Assembly (NCBI GenBank): GCA_022736595.1
Contig: DZDC01000028.1
Span: 14,264 to 23,977 of the forward strand
DNA length: 9,714 bases
Origin: Draconibacterium orientale
GTDB taxonomy: Bacteria; Bacteroidota; Bacteroidia; Bacteroidales; UBA1556
Reading direction: 5' to 3'
Both the position numbers and the translations under genes were made by a program. The notes beneath the pieces were generated by a model. The model ran no database searches. It saw nothing but the letters and a program-made list of their open reading frames with translations, and had not been told where the DNA came from. This document shows positions 6,955-9,714 of the stretch, piece by piece; the first letter of the stretch is position 1; each line of letters begins with the position of its first letter.

Positions 6955-9001
6955 CTTTCATTTTCAAACCCATCGAAAACCAACGACCTGGTTGAATGAT
7001 GTTTCCATGATCAAAATAGCTCACATCAAATAGATTACTTATATCCACGTAAACTAAAAGGTTTTTGTTTTCATAATTGAGGCGCACATCAGCCAGCCAA
7101 TACGATGGATATTGTTGCGATACTTCCTTTCCAGTTTCGGTATTGTAAAATAAATATTCCCCTTCGCGATCGTGATAATGCACTCGATACGAAATACTAA
7201 AGGACTTATACAAAACATGTTGCAGATCGAAAACAATTTTATTTTTTAAGTAATCCATCACATAATGAGATTGATAATCTGGAGCCTTGCTTACCTTGTT
7301 GATATAACTGTATTGCAATCCAATACGATGAATCCAAGCCACTGCTTTTAAATTAGATTTTGAAGGATTAACGGCCAAGATAAAATCAAATCCTGAGGTA
7401 TAAACCTTAGTCACATTAATGGGTTGCCATTTCAAGGTATCAGCCTTCCGCACCCAGTCGATGGAATTACTGGCATTGGCATAAAACAAGCGAATGGAGG
7501 ATTCCAAAATTGCATTTTTATACTTCGTTCCCAATTCGTTAACCCATTGCGACTCAGGAGTAAGGTCAGGATTTCCAATATTGGAAGGCCCTTGATAAAA
7601 CAAATCGGTGAAAGTCGGCAATCGCATTCCCGAATTAAAGCCCACAAAAAACCTGAACTTATGATAGTTATAGCTTAAATCCACACCAGGAAATATACCA
7701 TTGCTCGCCTTTTGATTGGGGAAAATGAAATACGACAAACCACCTGAAATCTTAAAATTTTTCCATTGATAACTTTGTTCCAAAGCTATATTGGCAAAAG
7801 TTCGCTCATAGAATTTGGTATAAAACCCTTCGCTATCAAATAATGCCTGCATGGTATCGGATTGAGTTAAGCCCAGTACATTGCTGTTAATTCGCTCATT
7901 TCTAAGACTAACCCCCAAAGTTGTTTTGCCAATTTTAGAAACAAACCAAGCCTGAGAGCTCCAATGCACGACTTGAGTAAAGTGGTAATTATGGTTTTTA
8001 TACCAACTAGGAACGCTCATTCCCTCTCTAAATAATTCAAACCGATCAATATTGGCGCGGTAATGCACACGATTGATGGTGGAAATGCGACCCTTTGATT
8101 TCAATTCAAGGCCAAGCAAACAATTTCTCAACTCTTCAAACTGATTGGGATATTTTGGAGTATAAAAACTATTCGCACCAAAGGCTTTATCAGCGCCTGC
8201 AAGAAACCATTTCAATTGCATTCGAGGGTTCAAGTCCATGGTTGATTGGTAGAACAAACCCCATTTTTTAAAATCGGTATTAGAGGTATAACCTTTGGAC
8301 TGTGCGCCAGATGCTGATAAAAAGTGAGTAAACTTTTTGCTTTTTAGAGAAATTGAAAAATGAGCATCAAAAGTTCCAAAATCGCTGGCTACCAGCCCCA
8401 CTTCAAGTGCGTTGCCTTGTGGCGATGGGCCTTGAAAGTTAACCGTTCCTGCATAAGCATTGGCTCCCAACACCCGTGTCGCAGGTCCATTTAAAAATTC
8501 AATCTGTTGAATTTGAGAAAGGTGTAATGGTAAATTTAAGCTGTGGTGACCGGTTTGGGGATCGGAGAGGTCGAAGCCGTCATAGAGAATTTGAACTTGA
8601 TCAAAGGTGCTACCATGCAAGCTCAAGTCGGCTTGGATGTCGCTTTTGCCTCTAAGGCGAAGGTCGAGGCTCGATTGGGAGCCCAAGGCATCAAAAAGGT
8701 CGCGGGTAGGCGTTTTCTGAAGCTCGGGCACGGAGATTACTTGTACCATACGAGCTAACTCCCGGCTCATCACCGGTGTCAGTTCACCTACCACTTCGAC
8801 AGTGTCCAGATCGTACTCGTTGGATTGTGGTTGTATATTACTTGTTTGAGCCTTCATTTGAGGCACAAAAAGCAATTGTAACAAAGCCACAGCCAATCCA
8901 GCAATCCGAACTTGAACTTTCAAACTATTGAAGATCGCAAATTTTTTGCGTGTCCAATGTTTGAAGCTCAAAGTCATTTGTCTAAAATGGTTTTGGTTCA
9001 T
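6938..9001 (-). CDS. TonB-dependent outer-membrane receptor
   Basis: This 687-residue protein starts with a long basic leader and a hydrophobic stretch (about 33-46), with probable signal cleavage in MKA|QTS (after A51). A TonB-box-like DTVEVVGE (66-73) follows. The plug domain (about 75-190) contains LRLRGKSDIQADLSLHG (114-130), ILYDGFDLSDPQTGHH (138-153) and LGANAYAGTVNF (178-189). The remainder is a 22-strand-type beta barrel ending in WFSMGLKMKVNLRN. Receptors of this kind import siderophores, cobalamin or other large ligands using TonB energy. The ligand cannot be read here: there is no SusD partner, no carboxypeptidase-like N-terminal domain and no visible riboswitch. I chose ATG 9001; an in-frame TTG at 9028 lies inside the -7 promoter element. 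The last residue is not aromatic, unlike many barrel proteins. Confidence 0.93.
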   Translation of the reverse strand: MNQNHFRQMTLSFKHWTRKKFAIFNSLKVQVRIAGLAVALLQLLFVPQMKAQTSNIQPQSNEYDLDTVEVVGELTPVMSRELARMVQVISVPELQKTPTRDLFDALGSQSSLDLRLRGKSDIQADLSLHGSTFDQVQILYDGFDLSDPQTGHHSLNLPLHLSQIQQIEFLNGPATRVLGANAYAGTVNFQGPSPQGNALEVGLVASDFGTFDAHFSISLKSKKFTHFLSASGAQSKGYTSNTDFKKWGLFYQSTMDLNPRMQLKWFLAGADKAFGANSFYTPKYPNQFEELRNCLLGLELKSKGRISTINRVHYRANIDRFELFREGMSVPSWYKNHNYHFTQVVHWSSQAWFVSKIGKTTLGVSLRNERINSNVLGLTQSDTMQALFDSEGFYTKFYERTFANIALEQSYQWKNFKISGGLSYFIFPNQKASNGIFPGVDLSYNYHKFRFFVGFNSGMRLPTFTDLFYQGPSNIGNPDLTPESQWVNELGTKYKNAILESSIRLFYANASNSIDWVRKADTLKWQPINVTKVYTSGFDFILAVNPSKSNLKAVAWIHRIGLQYSYINKVSKAPDYQSHYVMDYLKNKIVFDLQHVLYKSFSISYRVHYHDREGEYLFYNTETGKEVSQQYPSYWLADVRLNYENKNLLVYVDISNLFDVSYFDHGNIIQPGRWFSMGLKMKVNLRN

Positions 9002-9025
9002 AAAATTGAAATTACGATTAGGCCG

Positions 9026-9033
9026 CAAAGGTA
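9026..9033 (-). promoter_or_regulatory. Consensus -7 promoter element for the TonB-dependent receptor
   Basis: On the minus strand the sequence reads TACCTTTG, matching TAnnTTTG exactly. Initiation near 9020 would leave a leader of about 20 bases before the ATG at 9001. This argues against the TTG at 9028 as the start, because it would lie upstream of the transcript. No clear -33 element is visible. Confidence 0.65.
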
Positions 9034-9198
9034 TTAAAATATAAGCCTTTCGAGAAGCATTCCTTATTTTTAAATCCTATTTCATATTTCTTTCATTTTT
9101 GGTGAACCATTCCTATTGATCTAAATTATTCTATGATTCCTTGTTCTCCGAATTCCGAAAGCAAAAACCATTTCCAATGAAAACGTTTTTTTGGACGT
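9034..9198. other. Intergenic region with no recognised gene
   Basis: This AT-rich stretch lies between the receptor promoter and the tRNA-Arg terminator. I see no reading frame, tRNA or recognisable riboswitch. In particular, nothing resembling a cobalamin riboswitch is visible upstream of the receptor, though this was judged by eye only. Confidence 0.5.
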
Positions 9199-9236
9199 AA
9201 AAAAAACCGATGCGCTACGCACATCGGTTTTTTTTT
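9199..9236 (-). terminator. Terminator of tRNA-Arg, symmetric A-tract/stem/T-tract
   Basis: CCGATG (9207-9212) pairs with CATCGG (9222-9227). The stem is flanked by A from 9199 to 9206 and T from 9228 to 9236, so it works as an intrinsic terminator on either strand. The only gene reading towards it is the minus-strand tRNA-Arg, whose 3' end lies two bases away. Confidence 0.85.
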
Positions 9237-9238
9237 AG

Positions 9239-9312
9239 TGATCCGGGCGGGATTCGAACCCACGGCCCGCAGCTTAGAAGGCTGCTGCTCTATCCGACTG
9301 AGCTACCGGACC
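9239..9312 (-). tRNA. tRNA-Arg (anticodon UCU)
   Basis: The minus strand folds into a 74-base cloverleaf. The acceptor GGTCCGG pairs with CCGGATC (one G:U), the D arm is GCTC/GAGC, and the anticodon stem GCAGC/GCTGC has the loop CTTCTAA, giving anticodon TCT. The variable loop has five bases and the T arm is GTGGG-TTCGAAT-CCCGC. The discriminator is A at 9239. CCA is not encoded and must be added after transcription. The tRNA reads AGA arginine codons. Confidence 0.97.
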
Positions 9313-9342
9313 CACTGAAGATTTTTGTAAGGGTCTATTCAA

Positions 9343-9350
9343 CAAATATG
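9343..9350 (-). promoter_or_regulatory. Possible -7 element for a separate tRNA-Arg promoter
   Basis: The minus strand reads CATATTTG, one mismatch from TAnnTTTG. A TTG lies 24 bases upstream (9375-9377), slightly too far for a good -33. Because the upstream tRNA-Pro has its own terminator, tRNA-Arg needs either read-through or this promoter. Confidence 0.35.
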
Positions 9351-9354
9351 ATTT

Positions 9355-9371
9355 TACAACTTGAAGTTGTA
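9355..9371. repeat. Near-perfect palindrome in the tRNA spacer
   Basis: TACAACT (9355-9361) and AGTTGTA (9365-9371) form an inverted repeat around TGA. It lies just upstream of the possible tRNA-Arg -7 element, between it and the -33-like TTG. It could be an operator or a small hairpin; function unknown. Confidence 0.4.
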
Positions 9372-9399
9372 GAACAATTTGAACGAAACTTGACGATAC

Positions 9400-9421
9400 A
9401 AAAAAAGGAGACTAGCTCCTT
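9400..9421 (-). terminator. Terminator of tRNA-Pro
   Basis: AAGGAG (9405-9410) pairs with CTCCTT (9416-9421) around the loop ACTAG. On the minus strand the stem is followed by T down to 9400, about ten bases after the end of tRNA-Pro. Confidence 0.7.
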
Positions 9422-9430
9422 AAATCTTTG

Positions 9431-9505
9431 TCGGGGTAGCAGGATTCGAACCTGCGACCCCCTGCTCCCAAAGCAGGTACGCTAGCCGGGCTGCGCTATA
9501 CCCCG
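9431..9505 (-). tRNA. tRNA-Pro (anticodon UGG)
   Basis: The minus strand folds into a 75-base cloverleaf. The acceptor CGGGGTA pairs with TACCCCG, the D stem is GCGC/GCGT with a ten-base loop, and the anticodon stem CCTGC/GCAGG has the loop TTTGGGA, giving anticodon TGG. The variable loop is GGGTC and the T arm is GCAGG-TTCGAAT-CCTGC. The discriminator is A at 9431, and no CCA is encoded. It reads CCN proline codons. Confidence 0.97.
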
Positions 9506-9541
9506 AAAAATAAAAGAACTTCTGTTCAAATTTTGAGGCTG

Positions 9542-9572
9542 CAAAGATAACTATTTTTATATAGCACGCAAA
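9542..9572 (-). promoter_or_regulatory. Near-perfect Bacteroidota promoter for tRNA-Pro
   Basis: On the minus strand TTTG (9572-9569) is followed after 19 bases by TATCTTTG (9549-9542), matching both the -33 and -7 elements of the Bacteroidota consensus at normal spacing. It lies about 30 bases before the tRNA-Pro 5' end after allowing for the start site. Confidence 0.8.
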
Positions 9573-9598
9573 TCAATTGAAAAAAAACTTACGTATCA

Positions 9599-9714
9599 TC
9601 AAACATCTGAAATAATCCTTTTCGACCATCGCAAATGATAGATTGGATATAAATTCCTCAATAAATGTTGATACATAATGGGATCGCCACCTATAGACGG
9701 GTCAAAAAGTCCGA
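9599..9714 (-). CDS. 3' end of a minus-strand reading frame with a haem-copper oxidase subunit I-like motif, possibly decayed
   Basis: A minus-strand frame enters from the right edge and runs 37 codons to a TGA at 9599-9601. It begins GLFDPSIGGDPIMYQHL, which closely resembles the FFDPAGGGDPILYQHL segment of cytochrome c oxidase subunit I, just before that family's GHPEVY copper/haem ligand motif. After QHL the sequence diverges: no HPEVY is present, and the frame stops about 20 residues later with IISDV, whereas a real subunit I would continue for several hundred residues. This may be a decayed or truncated fragment of such a gene, or an unrelated protein with a chance match. The rest lies outside the window. 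The tRNA-Pro promoter starts 27 bases beyond the stop. Confidence 0.4.
   Translation of the reverse strand, partial: GLFDPSIGGDPIMYQHLLRNLYPIYHLRWSKRIISDV

Noticed and set aside
7424..7678. Open frames antisense to or overlapping the TonB receptor gene
   Set aside because: They lie wholly inside a clear coding gene, show no domain pattern and have no promoter or conserved motif.
9002..9198. Cobalamin or other riboswitch upstream of the TonB receptor
   Set aside because: The transcript from the -7 element at 9026-9033 would have a leader of only about 20 bases, and no riboswitch-like conserved box is visible.
9210..9485. Plus-strand open frame with GGIRTHGP and SRIRTCDP phrases
   Set aside because: It is the antisense of the two tRNA genes; these phrases are well-known artefacts of translating tRNA complements.
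9696..9714. Possible short tandem repeat with GTCAAAAAGTCC
   Set aside because: The stretch is explained as the reverse complement of codons for GLFDPS in the minus-strand frame; there are not enough repeat units.

Overview
The window looks like chromosomal DNA of a Bacteroidota species, probably Flavobacteriia or a related order. The DNA is AT-rich. Several genes are preceded by the Bacteroidota -7 promoter element TAnnTTTG, Shine-Dalgarno sequences are absent or weak, and the genes include gldF and gldG, which are typical of this phylum.

Layout. Positions 1-303 hold no gene: a rho-independent terminator (29-55) for an upstream gene, then a chain of inverted repeats (about 57-231) that may be a small repeat element, then a promoter. 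Next, on the + strand, come a SAM hydroxide adenosyltransferase-family protein (304-1098), gldF (1161-1892), gldG (1895-3628), a membrane-anchored DUF4340-like protein (3653-4756), dnaN (4841-5965, the replication sliding clamp) and cdaA (6048-6836, a c-di-AMP synthase). cdaA converges on a minus-strand TonB-dependent receptor (6938-9001). Beyond it, also on the minus strand, are tRNA-Arg(UCU) and tRNA-Pro(UGG), each followed by its own terminator. The last 116 bases contain the end of a minus-strand reading frame that carries a motif resembling haem-copper oxidase subunit I.

How the genes relate. gldF, gldG and the DUF4340-like gene are tightly spaced and probably form one operon for an ABC-2 type membrane complex; its ATPase GldA is not in the window. 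dnaN and cdaA are separate units: a strong terminator lies between them, and the cdaA promoter is built into that terminator's T-tract, probably giving a leaderless or nearly leaderless mRNA.

This is mostly a conserved housekeeping region, and I see no convincing new multi-gene defence or mobile system. The points most worth a second look are the hairpin-rich element at 57-231, the apparent loss of catalytic residues in the SAM hydrolase-like protein, the cdaA promoter/terminator overlap, and the oxidase-like fragment at the right edge.
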